DNA from: Parapristionchus giblindavisi | Taxonomy: Eukaryota; Nematoda; Chromadorea; Rhabditida; Diplogasteridae | DNA: 64,000 bases | Direction of reading: 5' to 3' | Assembly: GCA_943737045.1 (NCBI GenBank) | Contig: CALSFV010000153.1 | Coordinates: forward strand, 1-64,000 | In this document: piece after piece, positions 21,370-32,306 of the stretch | Layout of the letters: each line of letters begins with the position of its first letter | Numbering within the stretch: position 1 is the stretch's first letter | Translations under genes and position numbers: made by a program | The notes under the pieces: model-generated | Told to the model about the DNA's origin: nothing | Seen by the model: only the letters and a program-made list of their open reading frames with translations | Database searches by the model: none

Positions 21370-21510
21370 TGGCCGTATGCAAGAACCGTTTTACGGGAAA
21401 ATGTGACGTCATTAGCTTAGGCGGAGGCGTTTTTCAAAAATCCTCCGCCTACGCTAATGACGTCACATTTTCCCGGAAAACGGTTTTCCCGTTGTTCTTG
21501 CATACGGCCA
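21370..21510. mobile_element. near-perfect palindromic MITE (TGGCCGTATGCAAGAAC ends)
   Basis: The arms of about 60 bases mirror each other, from TGGCCGTATGCAAGAAC to GTTCTTGCATACGGCCA. Both contain TGACGTCATTAGC or its mirror, with the tip TTTTTCAAAAA. It interrupts the duplicated segment described at 18846. Confidence 0.8.
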
Positions 21511-21883
21511 CAGATCGTTATCGAAATGACAAAAGTGAAAAAGGCTAGATATTTTGAATCAGAATTCAAAGGTCTTTAATATGAGATAAACGTGATTTTG
21601 TGTTCCATTTAGCATGTTCCATTTTCCTCGGAGAAAACTTGAAATTGGTTATTTTGGAGATCATTTTATTCATTGCCTGATGTCGCAAAATTTTGAAAAA
21701 AAGTAGGATACTCCCGCAAAATTTCGAAAATGTCGACTTGCAAAAATTATTGATTAATCATGTCCAAGAAGTTTGAAGAAAAGAGTACGGTAGTAAATTG
21801 AATAAAGGAGTGCGAATATGAGAAGAATACGGCATGGTACAGTTCAGTGCAGTGATGTACGCTGCGCCGGAATTTAACGTTAA

Positions 21884-22224
21884 AGGTGGTGTCCCACGAA
21901 TATTTTCGTGAACAAACTGTGAAGACAGAAAGGTAGCAAAAGTTATTCTACGTACAGTACACTATTTATTTTGTGCTGATCTAGTCTATTGATCGCTAGA
22001 AACATTAATAAACCATCAGGCCCGGTTCAGGGAAGGGCGCCCTTTTTGAAAATTGAGGAAATTCGGCAATACATTTCGAACTTGCGTCAAACGGGGTAAC
22101 GAGTCTGAACGTTTACCACTGTGCTGTGGGATAGATGAGAGGCTGAGCTAACTCTTCGCATATCACTTTGCATTCGCACAAGAGGGGTGTAGTGATTTAT
22201 CTGAACATTCGCGGGCCACCATCT
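21884..22224. mobile_element. TTAA-flanked element with tRNA-like module
   Basis: TTAA lies at 21880-21883 and 22225-22228. The ends are AGGTGGTGTCCCACGAAT and CGCGGGCCACCATCT. On the minus strand GCACAGTGGTAAACGTTCAG is an A-box pattern and AAGTTCGAAAT a degenerate B-box (about 22070-22140). Confidence 0.7.
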
Positions 22225-22228
22225 TTAA

Positions 22229-22400
22229 AGATGGAGGCTCGCGAATCTCTATGCAAATGCATCGAATATCTATTACGCAAGGGACATGTAATATGCAAGA
22301 AAATACCACGACCATTCATCAATCCCGTAGCGCAGTGGTAAAGGTGCTCACTAGTAACATGGGAATGGTGTGAACTCACATATCCCGATTTTCACGAAAA
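22229..22400. mobile_element. abutting TTAA-type element end with tRNA-like module
   Basis: AGATGGAGGCTCGCGAAT starts directly after the TTAA that closes the previous element. GTAGCGCAGTGGTAAAGG (22327-22344) is an A-box pattern and GGTGTGAACTCAC a weak B-box. No right end is found before the smn 3' flank. From about 22420 to 23200 I see only intergenic sequence matching flanks at 45560-45950 and 60100-60730. Confidence 0.5.
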
Positions 22401-23718
22401 TTGCAGGGTTTATTAAATTGACCGCGCTGATTTCAAATCTGCTTTAAAAACCTGCGAAATGTTTTTCTGGAGTGAGTTATAGTCGACGAAAAGTGATTTT
22501 TTAGATAATATGTATTTTTAAAAAACAATAATTTTAATCATAATGGTCATTATATACATTTTGCAATCTAGCTCAATGGGGGGGGGGGAGCTGTACTGAA
22601 GATGGACAGCCCAATTGAGTAGAGGATCATTGTAAGAACCTAATGATCGAAATACAGAATCTCGCCCCTACTAATATAATATCCAAATCCATGAGTACAA
22701 TTGCATATTTATTAGGATCTATTATTCAATTCCAATAAGCTAAGTCACCGATACCAATGTGCCTATGCAATGTCGATCTAAGGAATAAAGCAGAAACGGG
22801 AAAATCACAGGCAGTGAGACTAGCCAGATGCATCTTTCACAATGACTACTGTTCCCAATGAAAATACCGTACTTCGCTTCTTCTTGACATTTGTAACATA
22901 ATAAATTAAATTAAATCAATATTTATGCACGAACATGACACACAATTTTTATCCACAGAAATCCAACAAAGAAAATAAACGAACCAAAGTTAGAGAGATT
23001 ACAGAAATGAGGGCTAATTTAAATTTGTAAACATATATTGAAGGAAAGGTTTTAATCGATTCAAGCCTTTTTTATCAAACAACGTAGAGCCAAATGCCAA
23101 AATTCGTGAAACCAAATATGGGCTTGATAGAAATTTAGCGATATACGTGAATATAAATGGAATGATTGGACGATTGATGAAACGAAAGATGATGATCTTT
23201 GTTCCTGCCTACTTGTCGCCTCTGAGATCCTGCATCGCCTGAAAATAATAGCGAATGAATTTTTGATCAATATTCGTCCAATATCATTATTTCTCTTATC
23301 ATTCATTAGATTTCCGTCAACTACAAGTCCTTTCATCTTTCTGGCTCAACAATTGCATCTTGCTCGACAAGTTAGTTGTGTTTGGTACTCTCACTAGCAC
23401 TGGTATGCCACTAGCAACTGGTATGCTTCACCTGATAGTATCCAGTGTGGTAGCCACTCATGTACCAGCTCATCAGCATGCTCGACAAGGCGTCATCCTC
23501 ACTCGGACGTGGCAGACCAGCGAATGAAGGAGGAGGGGCGGGGCCAGTGAGGGAATATGAAAATAGAGATTATTGATTTTCATAGGATTTTTGGTATAAA
23601 TACTATATAAATGTTGTAAATATCAAAAATATGACAAAATTCCTTTTGAAATTTGCACGCTGCAAAATTTACATGGACGTCTCCGTTGTTAAGGCGGCGG
23701 CGGGTAAGATAAATTTAA

Positions 23719-24056
23719 AGGTGGACTCCCGCGAATATTTTCGTGAACAAACTGTGCAGACAGAATCATAGCAAAAGTTATTCTACATACCGTACACTAT
23801 TTATTTTTGATGATTCAGCTTATTGATCGCTAGAAACATGAATGAACCATCAGGCCCCGTGCAGGGAAAGGCGCGCTTTTTGAAAATAGGAAAGTTCGGC
23901 AATAGGATTCGACCCGCGACCATGCGCTTTCTAGTCAGAAGTTTTACCACTACGCTAAGGGAACGATAAGTAGTCTCCCTATCTTCTTGCATATCACTAC
24001 ACCCTTGCATAAGCGAGATGTAGGAAATTTGCATGATCATTCGCGGGTCTCCACCT
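23719..24056. mobile_element. TTAA-flanked element with tRNA-like module, in smn copy A intron 8
   Basis: TTAA lies at 23715-23718 and 24057-24060. The ends AGGTGGACTCCCGCGAAT and ATTCGCGGGTCTCCACCT are mirrored. On the minus strand TAGCGTAGTGGTAAAAC (A-box, 23957-23941) and GGGTCGAATCC (B-box, 23915-23905) are spaced as in a tRNA. Confidence 0.8.
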
Positions 24057-24179
24057 TTAACACCGCATAAATATTAATTCAAAGTGTATGTTGACAGATA
24101 TTGAATGAATTATTTTAATATTACATATGTGTGAACTTCACTTGCAACATGTTTGCCGCAATAAGACCAGAATTAACTG

Positions 24180-25157
24180 ACAAGGGAACCACTTAACCGG
24201 TTTCCAAAAAGGTAGGTCACAAGAATCACATTCGCGTTTTAAGGCCTTTTTTCGGCTTCTGAAAAAAGCACTAGATTTGCATCTCGCCCGCCTCTTTCGT
24301 GCAGCAGAAAAGACTCGCAGAAGAGAGATCGGGCAGATAAGTGGCCGAGTGGTGTAGTGGTCTGGAGCGCGCGCGCTCACTCCGACTTTTGGTGGTTCAA
24401 TTCCTCGCTAACACCAAATATTTTTGCTGTTGCTTACTATGACGTTTAAACACGATTTGTGCATGTAAATATCAAAATTTTTCTTTAACGATAACAATTA
24501 TGCAATAATTTATTGCCTAAACATAATATCTACAAGGACGCACCATTTCTCACTCCAAAGCAAGTTATGTTTGGTCCCCGCTCCAATAAAGATTGTCATT
24601 CATGTTTATCAGTTGGTTATACTATCTGTCCCCGCTGAACCAAGTCGTTTAGTTTCAATTGTTTCTGGAGAAATCTCCATAGATGTTGATTGTTGATCTC
24701 TTTTTTTCATGTAGCCCATATACATTGTTATTTTCTTTGTTGTTTTCCTTGTAGATATTATGTTTAGGCAATAAATTATTGCATAATTGTTATCGTTAAA
24801 GAAAATTTTTGATATTTACATGCACAAATCGTGTTTAAACGTCATAGTAAGCAACAGCAAAAATATTTGGTGTTAGCGAGGAATTGAACCACCAAAAGTC
24901 GGAGTGAGCGCGCGCGCTCCAGAACACTACACCACTCGGCCACTTGTCTTCCCTATTTCTCTTCTACGAGTCTTTTCTGCTGCACGAAAGAGGCGGGCGA
25001 GATGCAAATCTAGTGCTTTTTTCAGAAGCCGAAAAAAGGCCTTAAAACGCGAATGTGATTCTTGTGAGATACCTTTTTGGAAACCTTATTCCATGTAGAT
25101 TCGCGTCAAGAAATCAAAATTAGAGAAAAATGGATTATGGTTAAGTGGTTCCCTTGT
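24180..25157. mobile_element. foldback element with a tRNA-like module in both arms
   Basis: The ends ACAAGGGAACCACTTAACC and its mirror lie at 24180 and 25157. The inner arms 24205-24540 and 24745-25080 are near-perfect mirrors around about 24642. Each arm holds GTGGCCGAGTGGTGTAGTGG then GGTGGTTCAATTCC, a Ser/Leu-type tRNA pattern. It sits in the intron between exons 7 and 8 of smn copy A. The duplication boundary of copies A and 2 (25071/30731) falls inside it. Confidence 0.75.
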
Positions 25158-26649
25158 GAATTAATAATCAATATCTTAGATTCCTTACAGGAGCCCTGGA
25201 TGATCAGAAGGCGCGCCTCCGCTTCCGCCCATGCTCCGCCTCGACGCGCGTCCATTGCCGCGTTTCCGCGACGTCGACGCTACGATCGGCTCCTAACACG
25301 AAATATGATCAAATTGGAAATACGATTACGGTATCAATCGATAATCAACCAATCAATCAATACCTGCGGTGCGACAATCGTATTATCAGATTCTCCATCT
25401 TCGACGTAATCTTCCTCTCTGAAATCGAACAAAATATAAAAAAATATTCTGATTTTCTGATGTTAATCAATCAATAGAATTTTCCTAAATAAAATCAATA
25501 CACTAACGGGTACAAGTCAGCGAAGGCAACGCTCTCGACATTCTCGTAGAAGTCAAAGCACACCTCGGCCGTGCCTGCTGCAGTGTCTACTCGCTGAAAT
25601 CGATTGATATCGATCGATAACGAATAGATTACGGTATAAATGAGCAACGACTCACACGGATGACCGCAGGATACAGTAGATCCTCGTAGGGAGCGGTGCA
25701 ACGATCACCAATCGACCACTGAAACATATCCCCGCCTTCATTGTGTCAAAGAGTAAAAAATAAATAAATAATAATGACTTGTTAGAAATGCATCACAATT
25801 AAACCACCACCTTCATTGTCGAGAGAAAACGAACACTTGCGTCAAATTTAAGAACAAATTGGCGAAACAAAGTGTTGATTTTCGTCTTATTGTGTATTTT
25901 TATTTTCTAAAGTGTTTTTACTTTAATGATGGTAGATTTTAATAAAACACAATAATCAATTAATGTGACAAACTTGAACACCCTTCGCTTCCTTAGCATT
26001 TTTGACAGAAGCAGCACCTTTTCCTGACCGTGCACCGATCGAATTCTGAATCAATAATTCGATAAAATCAATCAATAATTCAACTAAATCAATCAATAAA
26101 TCAATAACTAACATAGGCACTCGAGATGCTCTCTTCGTACATGCGAATGAGCGCTGTGTCGTCCCAGACCTCAGCCATATCAGACACGTTCGCTGAATCC
26201 TGCAACGAATCCTATTGATCATACGGTAGATCGATTAATCAATTGTCTTGAGGATCCAATCGTAATGTCATCAGTATTTGTACACATATAGTCGGTCTTC
26301 GTGCCTTATATCGAAAGCATTCTAATCATACATTTTCATACACTCATAAGGCGAGGATCGGCTCCACTAAATAGGCTCTTTTTTCCTAAATCGTCCCAAC
26401 ATATTTCGAAATGACCAATTATACAAAAAATCTGTGAATCTGATCTATTTCTAGTCTGTTGTAATTTGTGAGGGCTCCGAAAATATATGATTCTAATGAT
26501 TTATAAGGGGTCCGATATTGCTTCGAAATCGAAGAAAGATGAACCCCTACGTCAGTTATGAACAAGTTGAGACATTAATTCAACGTCTTTCAGATAACAA
26601 AAAATCACGAACAAAATACACCAACCCTTGTGAACACATTCGACATCTT

Positions 26650-26886
26650 CGCTCTTTCTACAGTACTCTTCTGTTGAACTACAGTATCCTCAACTTCGAC
26701 TACAGTATCCCCTTCGGCTCCTACAGTATCCGAGTTCTGAGAACTTCCTTTCTGGAGCAGACCAATTAGCGTGGCAATAAACACTTTCGACTGAAATCGA
26801 ATCAATCGATAACCACATCTGATGTACCGTATTCCATTCAACCTTGTTCCATATAAAGTACGGTAGTCGTAGTCTGCTAACGACAT
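26650..26886 (-). other. open frame 5' of smn copy A with 21-bp TACTGTA repeats
   Basis: The frame is continuous with exon 1 and open in copies A, 2, 3, B, D and E. Four ACTGTA words are spaced exactly 21 bases apart, so the peptide repeats Thr-Val every seven residues. An internal CGATTTCAG looks like a splice acceptor. It could be an N-terminal extension, 5' UTR or an upstream exon. Substitutions between copies are not mainly silent, which argues against strong coding constraint. Confidence 0.4.
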
Positions 26887-27410
26887 CTTGGCACAACGAA
26901 CAATCGATAAATGATGATTTATTCAATACAAAATAATAATAATAATAAATCATTGTACAAAAGCATCCACCATTCACATCTCAAGCGGAAAGGAAGGGTT
27001 ACGGTATCGTAACCTAGAGACTATACAAATCAATCGATACTCAATAGAGTTACAAAATGAGGTACGAAAGAGTGGTTTTCTAATTAAAGGGAAAAGAAGA
27101 TACTGAGGTAAGAAGATGGAAAACTTGTGGTTGGTTGTTAAAAATCAATATTAGAAAATGAAAATCATAATTAGTACAAAAAGGGGGCGGAGTCGAGGGA
27201 TGATGGCAATCGTGGTTGTTGAAATAGTAACATAGGAGGACGGAACGTGATGAGTGAAACTGAAAATGTATGCAAATCAAGTGGTACACTGTGAGTATAT
27301 TAGGATCTTGGTTATCTTCGATTCACCATATCTACTCAGGTGTTTGAATCCATGCATGATTCAAGTAAAATTCTTGCAATAAATGGCATGATCTAGCATG
27401 TAATACAGTG
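26887..27410. promoter_or_regulatory. shared upstream region of smn copy A and tspo exon 1
   Basis: The 524 bases separate the divergent smn (-) and tspo (+) starts. They contain a (AAT) run at 26932-26950, a TACGGTATCG word and a strand-conserved block repeated upstream of smn copies 2, 3, B, E and D up to GTGGTACACTGT, after which copies diverge. No specific factor site is recognised. Confidence 0.35.
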
Positions 27411-27962
27411 ATGCACTTAAGCCTTTTCAATACGAAGAACGCTTTCCTCGCGACGTTGATTCCCGGAGGCACAGCCCTGGCTGGAGCCGCTTTCCATATG
27501 ACGAATAAGCAGACGGTCGACTGGTGGGAGGTTAGTGGACATTAGATCTTTGATCTTTGATCTCTATCACTAGGACGAGAGCTTGCAAATTTTGAGAAAG
27601 TTTTGGTGTTTATCTAATTTCTTCTATAACATGATATGTCATTCTTGGTCGTCTTCGGTGAAGTTGTCAGCAGTGGGAAATTTCGCATTATTGTCGTCTT
27701 TATCTGCTTTTATTTGCTCGGAGACTGATTTTTTATGAGGGAAAAGGGGTTTTATTTCCTTGATAGGAAATCTAGTAGATTAAAAAAGAATGTAACTTGT
27801 CCAATGATGATTTTCCCCGACCGCCGTCCACCATCCAATTACAGAAGCTCCGTAAGCCCACATGGATCACTCCCAATGTGATCAAGGCCTCGTCTGTCGT
27901 AGACCTCGTCAGTGTGGCGCCCGTCGGATACGCCAGCTATCTGTGCTACAAGCACGGAGGAG
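27411..27962 (+). CDS. tspo-1: tspo 5' exons (TspO/MBR translocator protein), truncated gene
   Basis: Exon 1 27411-27530 (40 codons, MHLSLFNTKNAFLATL start, membrane segment LIPGGTALAGAAFH, ending VDWWE) and exon 2 27845-27962 (KLRKPTWITP, then APVGYASYLCYK). Together they give the TspO signature W(W/Y)..L.KP.W..P and the MGYASYL-like end of helix 2. TSPO is a five-helix outer mitochondrial membrane protein binding porphyrins and sterols. The third to last exons do not follow; instead there is a 33-bp repeat and a mariner relic. The last exon is found elsewhere (30530, 38067, 47182, 58548). The symbol assumes orthology to the C. elegans gene. Confidence 0.75.
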
Positions 27963-27963
27963 G

Positions 27964-28180
27964 TACGGTAGCTTATTTGGTGATGGAACTGAGGAGTACG
28001 GTAGTTTATTTGATGATTGAACTGAGGAGTACGGTAGTTTATTTGATGATTGAACTGAGGAGTAGGGTAGTTTATTTGATGAGTGAACTGAGGAGTACGG
28101 TAGTTTATTTGATGATTGAACTGAGGAGGTACGGTAGTTTATTTGATAAATTAAACTGTGGAAAACGGTAGTTTATTTGA
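27964..28180. repeat. 33-bp tandem repeat in tspo intron 2
   Basis: About 6.5 copies start TACGGTAG at 27964, 27997, 28030, 28063, 28096, 28130 and 28164 with unit text GTTTATTTGATGATTGAACT. Shorter versions occur at 45828-45870 and 60200-60275. The 33-base unit keeps one frame open, so the long peptide through it is an artefact. Confidence 0.85.
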
Positions 28181-28214
28181 TTATTAGCGTCTCATAGTCT
28201 CTCACACGCAAATA

Positions 28215-29152
28215 TTAGGTTGAGTCATAAGTCTTGTCGCATTTTGGAGGGGTATGTTTGTGCCATCACTGCTCAGTCGTACGTTATCAATTACCCCGTC
28301 CGTTCTGGCACTAAATAAGTCACTACTACTACTATTTGAGCGTACTAGTGAATTGTGCCTACGTCGAGTCTAGTAGCTGAAACGCCTCTTCAATTCGTTC
28401 CCAGTTTTGTGCACATATGAGACGTCATGTTGTTTTCTTCCTATTCTAGCTCAAACATCCCGATGTCCACATCCGTATGGCGGTAGTATACAACACTAAG
28501 GCCCCTAGTACGCGCACTGTGCAACATTGGTTCAAACCCTTCGAAGAAGGGAGTACGACGTCAAAGGTCCGGACGGCCCCCGAGCTGGACTTGGACGTGC
28601 TGGAGCATCACGTACAAGCGGACCCCTATGCTACCACCCGTGATATGGCTACGAGTCTTAGGGCAAGCTAACCCACCATCGTTGGTTGCCTACAGGATCT
28701 TGACAAGGTCCAGAATTTGGGTCGATGGTTACCCCTCCGACTGTCGGACAAGCAGAAGTGAAACCGTGCGGACCCGTGTCTGAAGTTAATTTCGTACGCT
28801 CGTACAACGGCTTGGATCGACGGGATCATGACTGGAGATGAAAAGTGGATCCCTTACGACAACGTAGTCCTCCGGGCTCAGTGGATCGATCGAGATGAGC
28901 AGTCCAATTTCATCGCAAAATCCGAACTTCACCAGAAAAAGATCATGCTGTCTGAATGGTGGGGCAGAGGCGGTTTGCTGCATTGGGAGCTGCTCGCTCA
29001 GGGGTCGGCTATTATGGTCGCGGTATACTCTCGCCAACTACAGACCCTGAAGTCCAAGGACCCCTCCGTTCCCTGGCTGCTCGACCGGATTCACTTCCAG
29101 CACGACAACGCCCGACCCCATGTGGCAAGGACGATCAAAAAGGCCCCTTAAA
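28215..29152 (+). mobile_element. mariner relic with transposase fragments
   Basis: The left end TTAGGTTGAGTCATAAGTCT is preceded by TA. Fragments read TVQHWFKPFEEG (HTH region), MTGDEKWIPYDN (first catalytic Asp) and HFQHDNARPHVA (second Asp), typical of mariner. Stops separate the pieces, and the third catalytic Asp region and right end are absent. Bases 28569-29152 are duplicated at 33158-33741 and inverted at 34969-35552. Confidence 0.85.
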
Positions 29153-29998
29153 GTCCGAAAATTTCAAAATTTTTCAAGTTTGAAATGTTTTCATTTATAC
29201 GGCTTATTGTGAAGTACTAATGATGTGAATAATATTCAGCTAATGCTCAATGGCTGATCTCTCCTTTCAACCATTTTTTGAAAATTTTCGTGCTGAATGC
29301 GTGCTAAAAATCAAAATTGTGCTTGAATCGGTTTCCAACTTGCTTTCTGTAACATTCTGTCATAGTACTTTACAATGTACATAATCAATATGAAATTCGT
29401 TTATTTTCGAAAATTCAGTTTTTTTTTGCCATGACCAATGGGGTCATGGAAATCGATTTTTCAAAAGTGAGCCGAATGCTGGGATTTCTGTTCTACTATG
29501 TTTACTCGTCATGAAACTTCACATAATCATTGTCATTTGCTCGTTGTCACAGCATTCGAGTCGACAAACTGCAATATTTCAAAAATTTTCCGAAAAAGTA
29601 GGAACTTAAATTGAATTTTTTTGAATTTTCAAAAATAAACGATTTTCATATTGATTATGCACATTGCAAAGTACTATGACAGAATGTTACAGAGAGCCAG
29701 TTGGAAACCGATTCAAACACAATTCTGATTTTTCGCACGCAATCAGAATGAAAATTTTCGAAAAAATGGTTAAAAGGAGAGATCAGCCATTGAGCATTGG
29801 CTGAATATTATTCACATCATTAGTACTTCACAACAAGCTACATAAATGGAAACATTTAAAACTTGAGAAATTTTGAAATTTTCGACCATGACCCCGGGGT
29901 CATGAAAATCGAAATTTTCAAATTGATCCAAGTGATGGGCTTCTTGTGTCATTTTACTCGTCTCACCTCTAAACTTTGTGTAGGCCACAATTCCGCAC
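29153..29998. mobile_element. foldback element, GACCCCGGGGTC family
   Basis: Arms 29153-29440 and 29625-29870 are inverted copies (GAATAATATTCAGC, CATTCTGTCATAGTACTTT). Palindromic cores CCATGACCAATGGGGTCATGG-like and GACCCCGGGGTC (29890-29901) lie inside. It continues directly into the segment starting 29999. Parts are repeated at 33742-34179 and inverted at 34180-34968. Confidence 0.7.
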
Positions 29999-30525
29999 CA
30001 ATCGTTTGGAAAATACAGCATTTGTTCGGGAAAACCATCGATGACGAACCTTCGATCGAAAAATTCGAGAACTGGGTCTATCGTGAAAAACCCAATTTTA
30101 AGTGAAATGGATGCAGAATTGCTTAGGCTACAATACCTGGTCGAAAAACTCTGGAGCAAACTACAACAAGGGATGATTTGTCCGAAAAAACCAAAATTTT
30201 GAGCCAAAAAAGAGGTTTAGGAATCTACGCACATACGATGCTAATAGTGAATTAGCAAGGTCTGTGCACCCTAGACGCATCGCAAATGATATTTGGAATT
30301 TATCTCAACAATTTGAGAAATTATGATTTTTAAACGTTTTTGCACTTAAATTAATTTTTCTAATAGCCTGAGGGCACAAACAGGAAATTTCTGCTGTTTT
30401 GTGTAATAAGGGCCGATGACACTCCTAACACCCAAGTATGGACCCCCAGCTCTCATTGCTAGCGCACGCGTCCGGGGGGTGGTCAGTATGATCGAGTCTT
30501 AGGGAACAGGCCTCTTAATCATTCA
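29999..30525. mobile_element. foldback element arm (ends at the GATCGAGTC motif), also at 38185-38710, 50505-51090, 54520-56270
   Basis: Shared words include CGATCGAAAAATTCGAGAAC, GGTCTGTGCACCCTAGACGC, CAGGAAATTTCTGCTGTTTT and AGTATGATCGAGTC. It joins the foldback family of 29153 on the left and the displaced tspo last exon on the right. No coding sequence is recognised. Confidence 0.6.
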
Positions 30526-30529
30526 CTCC

Positions 30530-30640
30530 TCATAGATCCTTCACGGGATCATTCTCCTTTTTGATCTGACGGATCATGTAAAGATAGAAGGCAGTCCACA
30601 CCGCGTACTGAATCACCCAGTAACCCGCTGGTTTGTGGAT
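30530..30640 (-). pseudogene. tspo-1: tspo last exon, displaced copy
   Basis: The 111-nt exon follows an acceptor CTCCTTTCAG and reads IHKPAGYWVIQYAVWTAFYL, then YMIRQIKKENDPVKDL and stop. It is the fifth membrane helix of TspO, with the usual PY.W motif altered to QY.W. No other tspo exon is upstream on this strand; the intron is fused at 30731 to smn intron sequence. Confidence 0.8.
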
Positions 30641-30848
30641 CTGAAAGGAGAACATCAAAGATCAAAGATCAACGATCAAAGACCAAAGACTAGAGATAAC
30701 TGATCAATGTTTTCATATCAACTATCGATAACCTTTTTGGAAACCTTATTCCATGTAGATTCGCGTCAAGAAATCAAAATTAGAGAAAAATGGATTATGG
30801 TTAAGTGGTTCCCTTGTGAATTAATAATCAATATCTTAGATTCCTTAC

Positions 30849-32306
30849 AGGAGCCCTGGATGATCAGAAGGCGCGCCTCCGCTTCCGCCCATGCTCCGCC
30901 TCGACGCGCGTCCATTGCCGCGTTTCCGCGACGTCGACGCTACGATCGGCTCCTAACACGAAATATGATCAAATTGGAAATACGATTACGGTATCAATCG
31001 ATAATCAACCAATCAATCAATACCTGCGGTGCGACAATCGTATTATCAGATTCTCCATCTTCGACGTAATCTTCCTCTCTGAAATCGAACAAAATATAAA
31101 AAAATATTCTGATTTTCTGATGTTAATCAATCAATAGAATTTTCCTAAATAAAATCAATACACTAACGGGTACAAGTCAGCGAAGGCAACGCTCTCGACA
31201 TTCTCGTAGAAGTCAAAGCACACCTCGGCCGTGCCTGCTGCAGTGTCTACTCGCTGAAATCGATTGATATCGATCGATAACGAATAGATTACGGTATAAA
31301 TGAGCAACGACTCACACGGATGACCGCAGGATACAGTAGATCCTCGTAGGGAGCGGTGCAACGATCACCAATCGACCACTGAAACATATCCCCGCCTTCA
31401 TTGTGTCAAAGAGTAAAAAATAAATAAATAATAATGACTTGTTAGAAATGCATCACAATTAAACCACCACCTTCATTGTCGAGAGAAAACGAACACTTGC
31501 GTCAAATTTAAGAACAAATTGGCGAAACAAAGTGTTGATTTTCGTCTTATTGTGTATTTTTATTTTCTAAAGTGTTTTTACTTTAATGATGGTAGATTTT
31601 AATAAAACACAATAATCAATTAATGTGACAAACTTGAACACCCTTCGCTTCCTTAGCATTTTTGACAGAAGCAGCACCTTTTCCTGACCGTGCACCGATC
31701 GAATTCTGAATCAATAATTCGATAAAATCAATCAATAATTCAACTAAATCAATCAATAAATCAATAACTAACATAGGCACTCGAGATGCTCTCTTCGTAC
31801 ATGCGAATGAGCGCTGTGTCGTCCCAGACCTCAGCCATATCAGACACGTTCGCTGAATCCTGCAACGAATCCTATTGATCATACGGTAGATCGATTAATC
31901 AATTGTCTTGAGGATCCAATCGTAATGTCATCAGTATTTGTACACATATAGTCGGTCTTCGTGCCTTATATCGAAAGCATTCTAATCATACATTTTCATA
32001 CACTCATAAGGCGAGGATCGGCTCCACTAAATAGGCTCTTTTTTCCTAAATCGTCCCAACATATTTCGAAATGACCAATTATACAAAAAATCTGTGAATC
32101 TGATCTATTTCTAGTCTGTTGTAATTTGTGAGGGCTCCGAAAATATATGATTCTAATGATTTATAAGGGGTCCGATATTGCTTCGAAATCGAAGAAAGAT
32201 GAACCCCTACGTCAGTTATGAACAAGTTGAGACATTAATTCAACGTCTTTCAGATAACAAAAAATCACGAACAAAATACACCAACCCTTGTGAACACATT
32301 CGACAT
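30849..32306 (-). pseudogene. smn-1: smn-1 copy 2, exons 1-7 only
   Basis: The sequence matches copy A at a constant offset of 5660 bases over 30731-33157, with identical translations in every exon: 32286-32306, 31773-31859, 31634-31705, 31316-31378, 31168-31253, 31024-31078, 30849-30952. It has the same 7-bp deletion in exon 7. Exons 8 and 9 are absent: the DNA switches at 30731 to tspo intron. It cannot encode the YG box. Confidence 0.85.

Larger units (their letters stand above)
23209..26646 (-). pseudogene. smn-1: smn-1 copy A (survival motor neuron), frameshifted
   Basis: Exons 26626-26646, 26113-26199, 25974-26045, 25656-25718, 25508-25593, 25364-25418, 25189-25292, 23432-23556 and 23209-23238 on the minus strand are all in phase up to exon 7. 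SMN builds Sm cores on snRNAs with Gemins. Visible parts are the Gemin2-binding motif VWDDTALIRMYEES (exon 2), the Tudor domain (exons 4-5: WSIGDRCTAPYEDLLYPAVI, FDFYENVESVAFADLYP), a proline-rich stretch and the YG box [16 protein letters not shown] (exon 8), then AMQDLRGDK-stop. Defects: exon 7 is 104 instead of 111 nt (7-bp deletion), the exon 8 acceptor CAG reads CAT, and one G is lost in the proline tract. The start MSNVFTR is chosen because the resulting length fits C. elegans SMN-1; the frame is open upstream to 26886. Confidence 0.85.

Noticed and set aside
27797..28171. 124-codon frame containing repeated VVYLMIELRST
   Set aside because: Only the middle part is tspo exon 2; the repeat is a 33-bp tandem array in the intron, kept open by its length.
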